NCBI GenBank assembly: GCA_025769875.1
Contig: JAGFNK010000427.1
Span: 1 to 44,830 of the forward strand
Length of the DNA stretch: 44,830 nt
Direction of reading: 5' to 3'
From: Russula earlei
Taxonomy: Eukaryota; Basidiomycota; Agaricomycetes; Russulales; Russulaceae
The position numbers were made by a program, and so were the translations under genes. Within the stretch, counting starts at the first letter, position 1. The number at the start of each line of letters is the position of its first letter. The notes under the pieces were generated by a model. That model worked only from the letters and a program-made list of their open reading frames with translations, was not told where the DNA came from and made no database searches. This document shows positions 44,609 to 44,830 of this stretch, piece by piece.

Positions 44609-44830
44609 TCACAAAAGTTAATGCCATTCACCTCCACCAAAGCAGCGTGATGAACATCGCTGCCATCATGCTGGGTTGCTGGAGGTGTTCAAGATGACCC
44701 AGAACTCGTACATGTACAATGACGGCATATTCCTGCTCCCGCTGACCCATATTTCCCTCAACCAAGTCGAACGCGATAGTCGATGTGCACAAATGCCTAG
44801 CATTTAAATCGGCGTGCTCCAAGAGGACAT
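44609..44830. promoter_or_regulatory. Presumed promoter of the GYP1-like gene
   Basis: These last 222 bases contain no recognised gene. They lie directly upstream of the GYP1-like start codon. Confidence 0.4.

Noticed and set aside
1..44830. Horizontal transfer or biosynthetic gene cluster
   Set aside because: The housekeeping genes are ordinary for a basidiomycete. No tailoring, backbone or mobile-element genes were recognised.

Overview
The window is nuclear DNA of a filamentous fungus, most likely an Agaricomycete (mushroom-forming basidiomycete). Nearly every gene is cut by many short introns, mostly 48-57 nt with GT...AG ends. The proteins are typical of that group: a Goodbye-NACHT-ankyrin NLR-like receptor, a membrane protein carrying the WTTTHGFF motif common in agarics, and a set of single-copy eukaryotic housekeeping genes. 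No tRNA, rRNA, CRISPR array or intact transposon was recognised. Exon maps below were built by eye from splice signals, reading-frame phase and known protein families.

Layout. 1-10 kb looks accessory. It holds a short duplicated segment at the left edge (second copy near 7.3-7.5 kb), a large STAND/NLR-like gene (1730-6937) whose ankyrin array is built of unusually short 30-residue units, and a Ser/Pro-rich protein of unknown function (7578-10034). 10.4-44.6 kb is a dense housekeeping block: 2-methylcitrate dehydratase prpD (-), RNase H2 subunit B (-), a membrane/coiled-coil protein (-), splicing factor SLU7 (-), a 7-TM-like membrane protein (+), a CCC2-type copper P-type ATPase (-), the chromatin remodeller CHD1 (-), TFIIH subunit TFB4 (+), a taspase-like threonine aspartase (-), an SPT23/MGA2-type ER-anchored transcription regulator (-), a NUP2/NUP50-like nucleoporin with RanBP1 domain (+), and a GYP1-type Rab GAP (-). 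Divergent pairs sharing a promoter are SLU7/membrane protein, CHD1/TFB4 and MGA2/nucleoporin.

How the genes fit together. Several act in gene expression: chromatin (CHD1), transcription/repair (TFB4), splicing (SLU7), nuclear transport (nucleoporin) and genome stability (RNase H2B). Others serve metabolism and trafficking: propionate disposal, copper loading of the secretory pathway, membrane-lipid sensing and Rab control. They are not an operon-like pathway.

Main cautions and highlights. At least ten places show a conserved protein continuing in another frame after a one-base change, usually in a short homopolymer (NLR, SLU7, CHD1, TFB4, nucleoporin, GYP1). Most hit genes that should be essential, so consensus errors in the assembly are the simplest explanation, and the apparent truncation of the NLR must be read in that light. 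Biologically most interesting are the 30-residue ankyrin array with an internal five-unit duplication, recurrent GTCCGT 5' splice sites, GC-AG introns, a nested inverted repeat upstream of the copper ATPase, and a tRNA-like stub with a perfect Pol III B-box match just after the NLR.
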